The position numbers and the translations under genes were made by a program. DNA of 64,000 bases, taken from assembly GCF_030056795.1 (NCBI RefSeq), contig NZ_JASHKQ010000011.1:1-64000 (forward strand), given 5' to 3'. Positions 26,921 through 36,822 of this stretch are shown piece after piece (within the stretch, counting starts at the first letter, position 1; every line of letters starts with the position of its first letter). The DNA is from Rhodococcus sp. IEGM 1381. Lineage in GTDB: Bacteria > Actinomycetota > Actinomycetes > Mycobacteriales > Mycobacteriaceae. The notes below the pieces were generated by a model, which was not told the DNA's origin, did no database searches, and worked only from the letters and a program-made list of their open reading frames with translations.

Positions 26921-27840
26921 GCGAAACTCAGGACAGGCAGGGCGCCCTGAAGAACGTCTCCGACGGCAAGAAGGCCGAACGGCGGCTGGGGCTGTTGCTC
27001 ATCGCACCCGCGGCGATTCTGATGATCGCAGTCACCGGATATCCGATCATCTACGCCTTCTGGCTCAGCCTGCAGAAGTACAACCTCGCGTTCCCCGAGG
27101 ACCGTGAGTTCGTCGGCATCTCCAATTACGTCACGGTGCTCTCCGACGGGTACTGGTGGACGGCATTCAGCGTCACCGTAGGAATCACGATCATCTCGGT
27201 GATCATCGAGTTCATCCTCGGTCTTGCGGTGGCTCTGGTCATGCACCGCACCATCTTCGGTCGCGGACTGGTGCGAACCGTGGTGCTCATCCCGTACGGC
27301 ATCGTGACCGTCGCCGCCGCGTACAGCTGGTACTACGCGTGGACTCCCGGTACGGGATACCTCGCCAATCTGCTGCCCGACGGTAGTGCCCCGCTCACCG
27401 AGCAATTCCCGTCACTGGCGATCGTCGTGTTGGCCGAGGTATGGAAGACGACCCCGTTCATGGCGCTGCTGTTGCTGGCCGGTCTGGCTCTGGTGCCCGA
27501 CGATCTGCTCAAGGCGGCCGAGGTCGACGGAGCCGGTGGTTGGACCAGGCTGATGCGGATCACTATCCCGCTGATGAAGCCGGCCATTCTCGTCGCCGTG
27601 CTCTTCCGCACCCTCGACGCGTTCCGCATCTTCGACAACATCTACGTGCTCACCCGAGGTAGCAACGAAACCGGATCGGTCTCGATTCTCGGCTACGACA
27701 ACCTGTTCGGTGCGTTCAACCTCGGACTCGGGTCGGCGATCAGCATCCTGATCTTCTTCTGCGTCGCGATCATCGCGTTCGTGTTCATCAAGTTGTTCGG
27801 TGCCTCGGCACCGGGATCCGACGACGGAGGCCGCAAGTAA
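26917..27840 (+). CDS. sugA: Trehalose ABC importer permease SugA
   Basis: 307 aa MalF-type permease with six predicted helices (first at about 27-48, [15 protein letters not shown]). The coupling loop [17 protein letters not shown] is near residue 205. The ATG at 26917 overlaps the lpqY stop (ATGA), so translation is coupled to lpqY. A premature stop early in lpqY could therefore also lower sugA expression by polarity. Position equals Rv1236. Confidence 0.93.
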   Translation: MSETQDRQGALKNVSDGKKAERRLGLLLIAPAAILMIAVTGYPIIYAFWLSLQKYNLAFPEDREFVGISNYVTVLSDGYWWTAFSVTVGITIISVIIEFILGLAVALVMHRTIFGRGLVRTVVLIPYGIVTVAAAYSWYYAWTPGTGYLANLLPDGSAPLTEQFPSLAIVVLAEVWKTTPFMALLLLAGLALVPDDLLKAAEVDGAGGWTRLMRITIPLMKPAILVAVLFRTLDAFRIFDNIYVLTRGSNETGSVSILGYDNLFGAFNLGLGSAISILIFFCVAIIAFVFIKLFGASAPGSDDGGRK

Positions 27841-28673
27841 TGACCACTGTTACGCCTCGCAAGAAGGTCGGTTGGACGGTAGTCAACGTCCTCGTCCTGC
27901 TCTACGCGCTGGTTCCGCTGCTGTGGATCATCAGCCTCTCGTTCAAGTCGACGGCCACCATCGCCGACGGTAACTTCATCCCGCGCTCGTTCACACTGGA
28001 GAACTACAAGGGCATCTTCTCGACCAATCAGTTCACCTCGGCGCTGGTCAACTCCATCGGCATCGGACTGATCACGACGGTGATCGCCGTGGTGATCGGC
28101 ACGATGGCCGCGTATGCCGTCGCTCGCCTTGACTTCCCGGGAAAAAAGGCTCTCGTCGGTGCGGCGCTGCTGATCGCGATGTTCCCCCAGATCTCGCTGG
28201 TGACACCGCTGTTCGACATCTCCCGCTCGCTGGGACTGTTCGACACCTGGCCGGGACTGATCATTCCGTACATCACCTTCGCTTTGCCGTTGGCGATCTA
28301 CACCCTCTCGGCGTTCTTCCGCGAGATTCCGTGGGAGCTCGAAAAGGCAGCGAAGATGGACGGCGCGACGCCCGCACAGGCGTTCCGCAAGGTCATCGCC
28401 CCGCTGGCCGCCCCCGGCATCGTCACCGCCGCCATTCTGGTGTTCATCTTCGCCTGGAACGACCTGCTGCTCGCCATCTCGTTGACGGCAACGGAACGTT
28501 CGGTCACCGTCCCGGCGGCCATCTCGCAGTTCACCGGTAGCTCTCAGTTCGAGGAGCCCACGGGGTCGATCGCGGCGGCAGCAGTCGTCATCACGATCCC
28601 GATCATCATTTTTGTGCTCTTCTTCCAACGACGTATCGTGGCGGGCTTGACGTCCGGCGCAGTGAAGGGATAA
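27840..28673 (+). CDS. sugB: Trehalose ABC importer permease SugB
   Basis: 277 aa MalG-type permease, partner of SugA. The coupling loop [18 protein letters not shown] is near residue 180, after helices that include [13 protein letters not shown]. Its start shares one base with the sugA stop (TAATG). Together the two permeases form the membrane channel. Confidence 0.93.
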   Translation: MTTVTPRKKVGWTVVNVLVLLYALVPLLWIISLSFKSTATIADGNFIPRSFTLENYKGIFSTNQFTSALVNSIGIGLITTVIAVVIGTMAAYAVARLDFPGKKALVGAALLIAMFPQISLVTPLFDISRSLGLFDTWPGLIIPYITFALPLAIYTLSAFFREIPWELEKAAKMDGATPAQAFRKVIAPLAAPGIVTAAILVFIFAWNDLLLAISLTATERSVTVPAAISQFTGSSQFEEPTGSIAAAAVVITIPIIIFVLFFQRRIVAGLTSGAVKG

Positions 28674-28678
28674 CCGTC

Positions 28679-29848
28679 ATGGCCGAAATAGTTCTCGACA
28701 AAGTCACCAAGCTCTACCCCGACGGCGCGGCTGCGGTCAGCGACGTCGACATCACCATCGCCGACGGCGAATTCATCATCCTCGTCGGGCCGTCCGGCTG
28801 CGGAAAGTCCACCACCCTCAACATGATCGCCGGACTCGAGGACATCTCCTCGGGCGAGCTGCGCATCGCGGGGGAGCGCGTCAACGAGCGGGCACCGAAG
28901 GATCGCGACATCGCGATGGTGTTCCAGTCGTACGCGCTGTACCCGCACATGACGGTGCGGCAGAACATCGCCTTCCCGCTCACCCTGGCCAAGCTCTCGA
29001 AGACCGAGATCAACACCAAGGTAGAAGAAGCTGCCAAGATCCTCGACCTCAGTCAGCACCTCGACCGCAAGCCGGCGAACCTCTCCGGTGGTCAGCGACA
29101 GCGAGTTGCCATGGGCCGCGCCATCGTTCGCACGCCCAAGGCCTTCCTGATGGACGAGCCGCTCTCCAACCTCGACGCGAAGCTGCGTGTCCAGACGCGC
29201 GCCGAGATCTCACGGCTGCAGAAGCGGCTCGGCACCACCACCGTCTATGTCACGCACGATCAGACCGAGGCCATGACTCTCGGCGATCGCGTCGTGGTGC
29301 TGCGCGGCGGGCTGGTGCAGCAGATCGGGTCCCCGCAGGAGCTCTACGACAAGCCGCGAAACCTGTTCGTGGGCGGCTTCATCGGATCGCCCTCGATGAA
29401 TTTCGTTCCCGGACAGCTCACCTCGAACGGTGTGTCGACTGCGCTCGGTGAAATCGACATCCCGCTCGAGCGGATGGATGCGATCAAGGCCAAGAACCCG
29501 GGTCGCGAGGTGGTCGTCGGCATCCGCCCCGAGCACTTCGAGGACGCGGCACTGATCGACGGGTATCAGAAGATGAGCGGTGCCACCTTCACCGCCACCG
29601 TCGACGTGCTCGAGTCGATGGGCAGCGACAAGTACGTCTACTTCACGTTGAAGGGTGCCAAGGTCGAATCCAGCGAGCTGCAGGAGCTCGCGGCCGATGC
29701 GGGTATCGCCGATCTCGGTGGCGCACAGGTGGTTGCACGTCTGGCGGCCGAGTCCAAGGCCGCCGAGGGCGGTCAGGTGGAACTGTGGTTCGACCCGGCG
29801 AAGATCTCGGTGTTCGACCAGGCCTCGGGTGCCAATCTGACGCTGTAG
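28679..29848 (+). CDS. sugC: Trehalose ABC importer ATPase SugC
   Basis: 389 aa MalK/UgpC-type ATPase. Walker [10 protein letters not shown] near residue 38, Q-loop [10 protein letters not shown] near residue 82, signature L-S-G-G-Q-R-Q-R near residue 135, Walker [12 protein letters not shown] near residue 158. A C-terminal TOBE-like regulatory domain (about 240-389) is present. It is 5 bp after sugB. The ATPase and both permeases look intact although lpqY is interrupted. Confidence 0.95.
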   Translation: MAEIVLDKVTKLYPDGAAAVSDVDITIADGEFIILVGPSGCGKSTTLNMIAGLEDISSGELRIAGERVNERAPKDRDIAMVFQSYALYPHMTVRQNIAFPLTLAKLSKTEINTKVEEAAKILDLSQHLDRKPANLSGGQRQRVAMGRAIVRTPKAFLMDEPLSNLDAKLRVQTRAEISRLQKRLGTTTVYVTHDQTEAMTLGDRVVVLRGGLVQQIGSPQELYDKPRNLFVGGFIGSPSMNFVPGQLTSNGVSTALGEIDIPLERMDAIKAKNPGREVVVGIRPEHFEDAALIDGYQKMSGATFTATVDVLESMGSDKYVYFTLKGAKVESSELQELAADAGIADLGGAQVVARLAAESKAAEGGQVELWFDPAKISVFDQASGANLTL

Positions 29849-29858
29849 AGCGCTGCGC

Positions 29859-29906
29859 GCATGTGCACGGAACTTCGTAGTGGGCTACGAAGTTCTGTGC
29901 ACATGC
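29859..29906. terminator. 48-bp near-perfect palindrome between sugC and the MFS gene
   Basis: Arms of 22 nt (GCATGTGCAC-G-GAACTTCGTAG) pair with one G.T wobble around a 4-nt TGGG loop. It starts 10 bp after the sugC stop and ends 7 bp before the convergent MFS stop. This is best read as a two-way terminator; the sequence is unrelated to the 51-bp repeats. Confidence 0.75.
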
Positions 29907-29913
29907 CGCAGGC

Positions 29914-31350
29914 TCAGAGCGGCATGTTCGACGTGGTGGTCGCTTCGGACTCGGCCACTCGCACCGATCCCCGAGCGGCGGGGGTGCTCCTGATGGCCAG
30001 GGCCGCGAGTACGACGACGAGGCAGGCTACCGCGCCTGCGACAAAGGCTGCGGTGTACACACTTTCGCGGGCAACGGCTGTCCCGTCGATCGTGAACATG
30101 GCCAGGACGGTGGACAGCGTAGCGCTGGCAATCGAGGTACCGACTGTCCGGACGATCGAATTGACGCTGTTCGCCACCCCGGTGTCCGCAGCGCTGACCT
30201 CGGCCATGAGCAGGTTCGGCAGAGCAGCGAACGCAAGACTGACAAACATGTTGATGACGATGCCTGCGGTGATCAGCTGCCAGGTGTGATCGTGGGCGAG
30301 TGCGACGAAGACGAATCCGACCAGCCCGATCACGGCTCCTGCGATCAGCACTCGGCGCGGCCCGAACGACCGGATGAGACGGCCACTACCGACGGCTGCG
30401 ACTACTCCGACCGCCGCGCCGGGCAGCAGATAGACGACGCTCGCCTCGAGAACATTCGCGGTGAAGCCGTAGCCCGCCACGGCTCGTGGTGTCTGCACGA
30501 AGTACGAGCAGGCGAGGAAATTGACGAACATCCCGACACCGACGAACAGAGTGGCGACGTTGGTGGCGAGCAACGGCCCGTGGGTGAGCATCCGGGGTGC
30601 GACGAGTGGCTCGTCGGCGCGCTTCTCGAAGTTCCACCAGATGGCCCCCGCGAATACACCGACGACCGCGCAGCCGATGGTGGCAATCGAACCCCACCCC
30701 CACGTGCGGCCCTGGGTCAGCGCGAGGAACAGCAGAAGCAGAGTCACCGCGAGCAGTGCAGCTCCCCACCAGTCGACGGTGCCGCCGCTGGTTCTCGGGC
30801 GCGCCGGTACGCCGAACCAGGCGATCGCGAGGGCGAGCAGCACGAACGCAACAGTGAGCCAGAACACGCGGTGGTAGTCGGCTCCGTTGGCCGTCAGCAG
30901 CCCGGTCAACACCAGTCCGAATCCACCGCCGACGCCGAGCGTGCCGGACAGGACGGCCATCGAACCTACGAGCTTACGAGGAGGCATCTCGTCACGAAGG
31001 ACGGCAAGCGCGATGGGGAACAGTGCATAGGACACGCCCTGCAGGACCCGGCCGACGATCAGCCACAGCAACGAGTGGGTCAGCGCCGCGAGCAGAGATC
31101 CGGCGAGGACGACGGTGAGCACACCGATCAGCACCGGACGCTTACCGTGCAGGTCGGCGAGCCTACCGATGACCGGGGTGGCGATCACCGCCGCGAGGAG
31201 ATTGGCCGTCAGTACCCATCCGGCAGCGGTGGTGCTGACCCCGAGTTGGGTGCCGATGGTCAACACGATGGGGACGACCATCGTCTGCAGAACGGCGAGA
31301 GTCATGACGATGAAACAGAGTCCGGGCAGCAGTATGCGGCGGGTGGACAT
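29914..31350 (-). CDS. MFS drug-efflux-type transporter
   Basis: 478 aa, 12 to 14 hydrophobic helices. G-R-L-A-D-L-H-G-K-R is the loop 2-3 motif A near residue 62, and G-R-V-L-Q-G-V-S-Y-A near residue 96 is motif B. Both are typical of drug:H+ antiporters. An N-terminal block M-T-L-A-V-L-Q-T-M-V-V-P and a long middle loop fit the DHA2/EmrB branch. The substrate is unknown. A small inverted repeat sits upstream; no dedicated regulator is adjacent. Confidence 0.82.
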   Translation of the reverse strand: MSTRRILLPGLCFIVMTLAVLQTMVVPIVLTIGTQLGVSTTAAGWVLTANLLAAVIATPVIGRLADLHGKRPVLIGVLTVVLAGSLLAALTHSLLWLIVGRVLQGVSYALFPIALAVLRDEMPPRKLVGSMAVLSGTLGVGGGFGLVLTGLLTANGADYHRVFWLTVAFVLLALAIAWFGVPARPRTSGGTVDWWGAALLAVTLLLLFLALTQGRTWGWGSIATIGCAVVGVFAGAIWWNFEKRADEPLVAPRMLTHGPLLATNVATLFVGVGMFVNFLACSYFVQTPRAVAGYGFTANVLEASVVYLLPGAAVGVVAAVGSGRLIRSFGPRRVLIAGAVIGLVGFVFVALAHDHTWQLITAGIVINMFVSLAFAALPNLLMAEVSAADTGVANSVNSIVRTVGTSIASATLSTVLAMFTIDGTAVARESVYTAAFVAGAVACLVVVLAALAIRSTPAARGSVRVAESEATTTSNMPL

Positions 31351-31413
31351 GAAAGAACGACCTCGTTAGGTATCGACGATGCAGTGGAACCGAGACGAAC
31401 AAAGTGATGAACG

Positions 31414-31434
31414 CATCTAAGTAACTATCAGATG
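31414..31434. promoter_or_regulatory. Inverted repeat upstream of the MFS gene
   Basis: CATCT-N11-AGATG lies in an AT-rich patch about 64 bp upstream of the MFS start, in the likely promoter. The arms are short (5 bp), so the site is tentative. The 139-bp gap here shows no gene. Confidence 0.3.
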
Positions 31435-31489
31435 TAGGTGTACCAGGAAAGCGGGCTCGGGAAACCACGGTCGAGCACCGGCGACGGTC

Positions 31490-32353
31490 CTATTGCAGCC
31501 GAGTCGGTTTGCCCAGCGCTTTCTGCCGGAGTTCGCTGACGATCTCGTCGTTCCAGACGTGTTCGCGCACCAGGCGGTAACGCTCCCGGCTCATCCAGAG
31601 GTACGCCTCGGCGTCGGTGCGATCTTCGAGGATTTCCGCCGCGCGCACCATGCGCACCACCGGCAGGTACTCCTCGCCGAACCAACGCCGCGCGACGGTA
31701 CCGCGGTCGACGAATTCACCGACCTCCTGCATCAGCCGGAAGCCCCACGCCTCGACCGACTCGCTGAGCTGGGCGTAATCGAACGGATCGGTCACCTGGA
31801 CGGCCTCGCGTGCCTTGCCCACCAATGGGACACGACTGAGGAAGATGCGCCGGTGATCCTTGATCAGCAGATCGCCGCGTCGGGTGATGCCCTCGGGGGA
31901 GATGCGCGTGATGATCTCGGTGACGACCGCGTCGATCGACGTTCGGTGCATCGCGAACGCGATGGACACTCGGTGATGACCGTCGACGACGAAGTGCATG
32001 CCTCCGATTCGGTACACCTGAATCGGGGGCATCGCCTCCCCGCGGCGTTGAGCGGCGGCCAGTCGCTGCCAGCGTTCACGAATGCGCGCCGACGTCGGAC
32101 GAAAGAAGCGGTCGAAATCGCGAGTGCGGTCGACGCTTCCGACGATGGTCTCGACGCGAATGACCTGCAGGCCGAGGTGACGCTCGCCCACCTTGCCGAG
32201 CGCGGCAACCACCTCGTCGAACGGCAGGATGGTGTTGACGTCGTCGGGTTGACGCCGCAGCCATCCCACCAGACGGGCGACGTCGGCGCGTCGGCGCTGG
32301 CGGGTGAAGTCGTTTTCCGCGTCGGCGGCCGGAAATCCGGTGTCACGTGCCAT
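31490..32353 (-). CDS. ParB/Srx-fold nuclease-like protein
   Basis: 287 aa. The centre has Q-V-Y-R-I-G-G-M-H-F-V-V-D-G-H-H-R-V-S-I-A near residues 116-136. That is the D-G-H-H-R variant of the G-x-H-R motif of the ParB/sulfiredoxin fold, which binds nucleotides. No helix-turn-helix partition domain is seen, so it is not chromosomal ParB. Arg-rich helices surround the motif. Its start overlaps the end of the phosphoesterase gene by 11 bp. Function is unknown. Confidence 0.7.
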   Translation of the reverse strand: MARDTGFPAADAENDFTRQRRRADVARLVGWLRRQPDDVNTILPFDEVVAALGKVGERHLGLQVIRVETIVGSVDRTRDFDRFFRPTSARIRERWQRLAAAQRRGEAMPPIQVYRIGGMHFVVDGHHRVSIAFAMHRTSIDAVVTEIITRISPEGITRRGDLLIKDHRRIFLSRVPLVGKAREAVQVTDPFDYAQLSESVEAWGFRLMQEVGEFVDRGTVARRWFGEEYLPVVRMVRAAEILEDRTDAEAYLWMSRERYRLVREHVWNDEIVSELRQKALGKPTRLQ

Positions 32354-33059
32354 GCCTGCGCCTCACGATCCTCGGTGCCTCGAATTCGGTTCTCTGTCCG
32401 CCCGGTTCGATCTCGAGCAGGGTGTACCCGACGGTGTTGATCACCGCTGCGCCGTGCAGGGTCAGATCCTCCGGCGTAGCGCCGTGCGGATGAATATGGC
32501 CGTGCAACAACAACTGTGGGGCGAGTCTTCGCGTCACCTCGTCGAGGCAGTCGAAACCGATGTGCGCGGGGTCGGTGTCGTCTCCGACGCCGAGTGGCGG
32601 ACTGTGGGTCAACAGAACGTCCAGGGGCCGAGAGTCTTTGCGGACGTTGCGATGCCACGCGAACGTCCGGGTCAGGGTGCGTGAGCGTCGACGCTGCTGC
32701 CGCTGGGTCCATTGGTTGGGCCCACCGTTGTAGCGGATGGAGCCGCCGAGACCGGCGATCCGCAGGCCCGCCGCGGAGACGATTCGGCGATCGACGTTCA
32801 CGGCACCGACGGGTCCGGGCCAGGTGGTGGGGAGCCCGGCGCGCATCCATCCCGCACGTCCTGCCGAGTAGCCGGTGAGGTCCGCGTCGTGGTTGCCGGG
32901 AACGAATACGCACGGTGCGTTCAAGGCATCGGTGAGATATTCGAGGTAGTCGAACGGAAGGTCGCCTGCGCCGAGAATCAAGTCGACTCCGAGCGACTTC
33001 ACCTGCGGACTCCACAGGGATTCGATCGTTTCGTCGGACACTGCGAGAACGGAGACCAC
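32343..33059 (-). CDS. Calcineurin-like metallophosphoesterase
   Basis: 238 aa from GTG 33059; GTG 33077 is an alternative six codons longer. Metal-site motifs appear in order: A-V-S-D-E (about residue 9), G-A-G-D-L-P-F-D-Y, P-G-N-H-D, L-T-H-S-P-P, and G-H-I-H-P-H. The usual S-D-x-H of motif I is S-D-E-T here, so the first histidine ligand is replaced. The substrate is unknown. It overlaps the ParB-like gene downstream, pointing to a two-gene unit. Confidence 0.8.
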   Translation of the reverse strand: MVSVLAVSDETIESLWSPQVKSLGVDLILGAGDLPFDYLEYLTDALNAPCVFVPGNHDADLTGYSAGRAGWMRAGLPTTWPGPVGAVNVDRRIVSAAGLRIAGLGGSIRYNGGPNQWTQRQQRRRSRTLTRTFAWHRNVRKDSRPLDVLLTHSPPLGVGDDTDPAHIGFDCLDEVTRRLAPQLLLHGHIHPHGATPEDLTLHGAAVINTVGYTLLEIEPGGQRTEFEAPRIVRRRHGT

Positions 33060-33128
33060 GAATACGACGGTACCCACCTCCCTCGACTGGCACCTCCGAA
33101 CGGACTTCTCGGGCATCGGTGGTGTTGG

Positions 33129-33722
33129 ATGGGTGACGTGAGCGACAGTGTCATTGCAGCGGTACGCGCACATCTGCTGACCGAGATCGGCGACGAGAAT
33201 CCGTCGTCGGCATCGGTGACGTTCCTCGGTCTCGAGCCGCTGGACGTCCTGAGATTCGGCGCGGACTCCGACGTGGTCCGGTACGTCAGTCTCGGCTGTT
33301 CTCGGCACCCCATGGCCGATCCCAACGAACTCGTCGCAGATCCCTCGCGTGGCCCCCGAGCCGAACTGGTGCTGACTCTCCGAGGCGGTGCAGGCGTGGC
33401 ATCGGGTGTGCACAAGAGCCTGGCCGTCCTTGCTGCGTCACCCGCGGTGGAGGGCGTCGTACTCGTCGAGGACGCACTGCTCGATCTGAGCGAGCCGCTG
33501 TGGACCAACGCGCCGTTCACGGCAGTGCTGCTCGGGGCGAGCGATATCGCAGACCTGACACTGCCCGAGCCCTACGATCCGGTTCGATTTCTCGCCGCCG
33601 TCCCTCTCACCGGCACCGAGGCAGCCTGGGTGCGGTTGCGCGGAGCCGATGCGCTGCGTGAGGCCTGGGCCGAGGCGGGAATCGACGTCCGCGATCCGAA
33701 TCGGTCGGCAGCCAGTCTCTGA
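33129..33722 (+). CDS. Suppressor-of-fused (SUFU) domain protein
   Basis: 197 aa from ATG 33129, or 194 aa from GTG 33138. The order of features (R-Y-V-S-L-G-C-S-R-H-P-M, R-A-E-L-V-L-T-L-R-G-G, V-L-L-G-A-S-D, F-L-A-A-V-P-L-T-G-T-E-A-A-W-V) fits bacterial SUFU-like proteins. Some of these act as immunity or stress proteins, but no role is known for this type. It is divergent from the phosphoesterase gene, and only 6 bp separate it from the end of the broken lipase gene. Confidence 0.7.
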   Translation: MGDVSDSVIAAVRAHLLTEIGDENPSSASVTFLGLEPLDVLRFGADSDVVRYVSLGCSRHPMADPNELVADPSRGPRAELVLTLRGGAGVASGVHKSLAVLAASPAVEGVVLVEDALLDLSEPLWTNAPFTAVLLGASDIADLTLPEPYDPVRFLAAVPLTGTEAAWVRLRGADALREAWAEAGIDVRDPNRSAASL

Positions 33723-33728
33723 CCGTCG

Positions 33729-34699
33729 TCATCGCGCGTAGGACGCCAGCTCGGGTTCGGTACCCACGGAGTCGTCTTCGAAATGCTGGGGTACCTGAAG
33801 CAGGAATTTCAACCCGTTGGTCGCGGATCCCGTGTTGGAGCGCAGGTTCGGCGTGCTGAATGTGAAGCACAGATTGTCCGAAATGCGTTCGCGCACCGCA
33901 GGTCCATCATGATCGAGTGCGTCGAGGACGAGATGAAAGGCGACGTTGTCGCCGAGAATCGTGAAGTGCTCGACCGGCCGGAGCGGACAGACGTCCTGCA
34001 CGGCAATGTTCGACGCTCCGGCGAGGGTGCTCGCGCGTGGTTGCGGATGGATCAATTCGTCGAATCGCGTGAAGATCGAGGTATAGCTGGGGCCTACGGG
34101 CAGGGGTCGGGTCGCCAATGCGGTCAGGAACTTCGATCCGGTTGCGCGATCTGCCAGTTCGCCGGCGGACACTCCTGTGAGTCGTCGCATCCCGAGCGGG
34201 CCGAATCGGTCCCGTTGTACGGGGTGGCGAGCGAGATGACATCCGACACCAGGGCAGGCAGATCCGGCCAGAACGTCAACGCCCAGAGCTCGTTCAGTGG
34301 ACCGTGCTGGTGGCCCATCATGACCACCTTGCGGCCACTGTCGGCGGCCATCGTACGAACCGCGTGCACCACGTACTGGGCGGAGATCTGTAGGTCTCCG
34401 TACCCGGCGTCCGGGAGCGAGAGGCTGCACACCGGGAATCCGATAGCAGGCAGCGACTGCAGGTAGTTCCAGCCGAACGATTGCTGATCGGTGGCGAAAG
34501 CCGGGGTGAGCAGAACCGGATCGCGGGTGGCGTCGTGCAGATCCGTGGTGCACGTGAGTGCCTTGTCGAGATCGGCCTGCGCGACGGTCAGCGGCGGACC
34601 GGCGGGATCGGCATGAACCGGCTGAGCCGACGCGGCCCCCGGCGCGGCCGAACAGATCACGGCGACGGCCACGGCCGATACCAGCGTGCGGATTCTCAT
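33729..34699 (-). pseudogene. Secreted lipase-like gene broken by a frameshift
   Basis: ATG 34699 follows GGAAGGG and opens a signal peptide (about residues 1-26, ending A-A-S-A-Q). A lipase-like alpha/beta fold follows: Y-G-D-L-Q, F-W-P-D-L-P-A-L-V-S-D-V-I-S-L-A-T-P-Y-N-G-T. The frame ends early in S-S-stop at 34124. Near 34141-34150 the homologous reading passes to another frame (A-T-G-S-K-F-L-T-A-L ... F-D-E-L-I-H-P) and runs on to 33729. One lost base explains it. At the nucleophile elbow the sequence is G-H-Q-H-G where G-H-S-Q-G is expected, so the active serine also seems missing. Both changes suggest decay; a sequencing error could explain only the shift. Confidence 0.7.
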
Positions 34700-34839
34700 C
34701 GATCCCTTCCGAATGACAATGCAGGGCTTCTGCAGTCTCATCCGGTGAGAACATGTGGGCCCGTCACCCGGCGGGGGTCGGGGCAATCACCAACAACCGT
34801 CGGTCTGACTTGGACGATGTCCAACGCGCCGTGTGTCTG

Positions 34840-35928
34840 CTAGAGCCAGTTGTTCTTGTGGAACGTGCGCCACAGGCCGATGCACACGCACAGGACGACC
34901 CCGACCATCAGGTGGTAGCCGTAGGTCCAGTGCAACTCGGGCATGTTGTCGAAATTCATCCCGTAGATTCCCGCGACCATCGTCGGGACAGCCGCGATGG
35001 CCACCCACGACGAGATCTTGCGCATGTCCAGGTTCTGCTGCATGGTGACCCGGGCCAATGCGGCGTCGACCAGCGAACTGAGTACCTCGTCGTATTCGGA
35101 GATCCGCTCGGCGACGGTGGTGTGGTGGTCCTGTACGTCGCGCAGATACCGCCGTACGGCCTTCGGGACGCTCGGCTCCTGCACCAGACGCGCAAGAGGG
35201 GTCGACAGCGGCGTCACCGACCGGCGCAGCTCGACGACCTCTCGCTTGAGCAGGTAGATGTTCTCGATGGGCACGTGGTGGTGCGGGGAGAACACTTCCT
35301 CTTCCATTCCGTCGACGTCCCGCTCGATCGACTCGGTCACCGCCAGATACTCGTCGACGACGTGGTCGGCCACAGCGTGCAGCACCGCGGACGGCCCGAG
35401 TGAGAGCTGTTCCGGGTTCGCTTCGAGGCGCTGCCGAACGCCGGCCAACCCAGAATGTTCCCCGTGCCGGACGGTGATGACGAAGTCGCTGCCGACCATC
35501 ACCATGATCTCGCCGCTCTCGACGATCTCGTTGGCGGTGGTCACCGACTCGTGCTCGACGTACTTCACCGTGCGCAGCACCAGGAACGCGACGTCGTCGT
35601 AGCGTTCGAGTTTCGGACGTTGGTGTGCGTGCACGGTGTCCTCGACCATCAATTCGTGCAGTCCGTAGCACTGCGCGATCGCGCTCATCTGATGGTCGTC
35701 GGGCGCATGCAGGCCGACCCACACGAACCCCTCGCCGCGCGCACGTACCTCCGCAATCGCCGAGGTGTGGGTGAATCTGCCGGGCAATCGGGAGCCGTCG
35801 ACGTACACCGCGCAGTCGACGATCGCGCGGGCCGTGGGCACCGGAATTCTCGGGCCCGGATCGGTTGCGGCCTTGGGTCCCCGTCGATGCAGTGACGGTA
35901 ACGACGGTCGAGGTGGAAGGGACGGCAT
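34840..35928 (-). CDS. corA: CorA-type magnesium/divalent metal transporter
   Basis: 362 aa from ATG 35928; longer starts up to 36009 would overlap the divergent PHP gene. The C-terminal pair of helices holds the signature G-I-Y-G-M-N-F-D-N-M-P-E-L near residue 325, the G-M-N selectivity filter of CorA pentamers. A long acidic and helical cytoplasmic domain precedes it. It imports Mg2+ or Co2+. Position matches Rv1239c, though the mdh neighbour of M. tuberculosis is absent here. Confidence 0.92.
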   Translation of the reverse strand: MPSLPPRPSLPSLHRRGPKAATDPGPRIPVPTARAIVDCAVYVDGSRLPGRFTHTSAIAEVRARGEGFVWVGLHAPDDHQMSAIAQCYGLHELMVEDTVHAHQRPKLERYDDVAFLVLRTVKYVEHESVTTANEIVESGEIMVMVGSDFVITVRHGEHSGLAGVRQRLEANPEQLSLGPSAVLHAVADHVVDEYLAVTESIERDVDGMEEEVFSPHHHVPIENIYLLKREVVELRRSVTPLSTPLARLVQEPSVPKAVRRYLRDVQDHHTTVAERISEYDEVLSSLVDAALARVTMQQNLDMRKISSWVAIAAVPTMVAGIYGMNFDNMPELHWTYGYHLMVGVVLCVCIGLWRTFHKNNWL

Positions 35929-35985
35929 GGCGGGCAATCGTACGCCAGCAAAACGACGAGACGGCGAGCCTGGAACACTGTCGAG

Positions 35986-36822
35986 GTGCTCATCGATCTT
36001 CATACCCACTCGACGGCGTCAGACGGCACCGACAGCCCGGCCGAGCTGGTCCACGCGGCGTCGGCGGCGGGACTGTCGGTAGTGGCGCTGACAGACCACG
36101 ACACCACGTCGGGCTGGGACGAAGCGGCCGCGGCCGTTCCTCCCGGTCTGACGCTCGTGCGCGGTATGGAACTCTCGTGCACCGGACGCGGCGAGGACGG
36201 CGAACCGGTTCCTGTGCACCTGCTCGCGTACCTCTTCGACCCCGAGAACGAAGCGTTCGCGGCCGAGCGCGCGCGTCTACGCGGCGAACGGGTGACGAGG
36301 TTGCGAGCCATCGCCGAGAACATGGCAGCCGACGGTCTGCCGATCGATCCCGACGCAGTGCTGGCCTCGGCCGGTGCCGCAGCCGGACGTCCCCATCTCG
36401 GCCGTGCGCTGATCGACGCCGGATACGTCCCGGACATGAACGCCGCGTTCGCCGGTCCGTTGGCGACCAGCGGCAAGTACTACGTGGAGAAGGTGGACAC
36501 TCCCCTCGAGGCCGCGATACAGATGATCGCGGCAGCCGGCGGGGTGAGTGTGCTCGCGCATGCTCGGGCCCGCGCGCGCGGACGCATCCTCGATCTGGAC
36601 CACATTCGAGAACTGACGCCGTTGGGGCTCGGCGGAGTAGAGGTGCATCACATGGATCATTCGCACGATGACACTGTGGTGATGGCCGATCTTGCCGCGG
36701 AATTGGACCTGATCGTCACGGGCTCCTCGGATTACCACGGGACCAACAAGACGGTGAAACTCGGCGAATACACCACTGCCCCGGACCAATACGATCGAAT
36801 AGTTGCGGCGGCTCGCCCATGA
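35986..36822 (+). CDS. PHP-domain phosphoesterase (TrpH/YciV-like)
   Basis: 278 aa. The N-terminal metal motif L-I-D-L-H-T-H-S-T-A-S-D-G is at residues 2-14 and A-L-T-D-H-D-T near residue 37. V-S-V-L-A-H-A-R-A and G-S-S-D-Y-H-G later complete the PHP metal site. Homologues dephosphorylate nucleotides or short RNAs; the exact substrate is not visible. GTG start at 35986. It overlaps the MarC gene by 4 bp. Confidence 0.87.
   Translation: MLIDLHTHSTASDGTDSPAELVHAASAAGLSVVALTDHDTTSGWDEAAAAVPPGLTLVRGMELSCTGRGEDGEPVPVHLLAYLFDPENEAFAAERARLRGERVTRLRAIAENMAADGLPIDPDAVLASAGAAAGRPHLGRALIDAGYVPDMNAAFAGPLATSGKYYVEKVDTPLEAAIQMIAAAGGVSVLAHARARARGRILDLDHIRELTPLGLGGVEVHHMDHSHDDTVVMADLAAELDLIVTGSSDYHGTNKTVKLGEYTTAPDQYDRIVAAARP

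Noticed and set aside
30286-31407. Plus-strand frame opposite the MFS gene
   Set aside because: Low-complexity Glu/Asp/Gln/Arg-rich protein with no domain; mirror of the transporter.
35929-36009. Longer CorA start
   Set aside because: It would overlap the divergent PHP gene and adds a Pro/Arg-rich stretch not typical of CorA.
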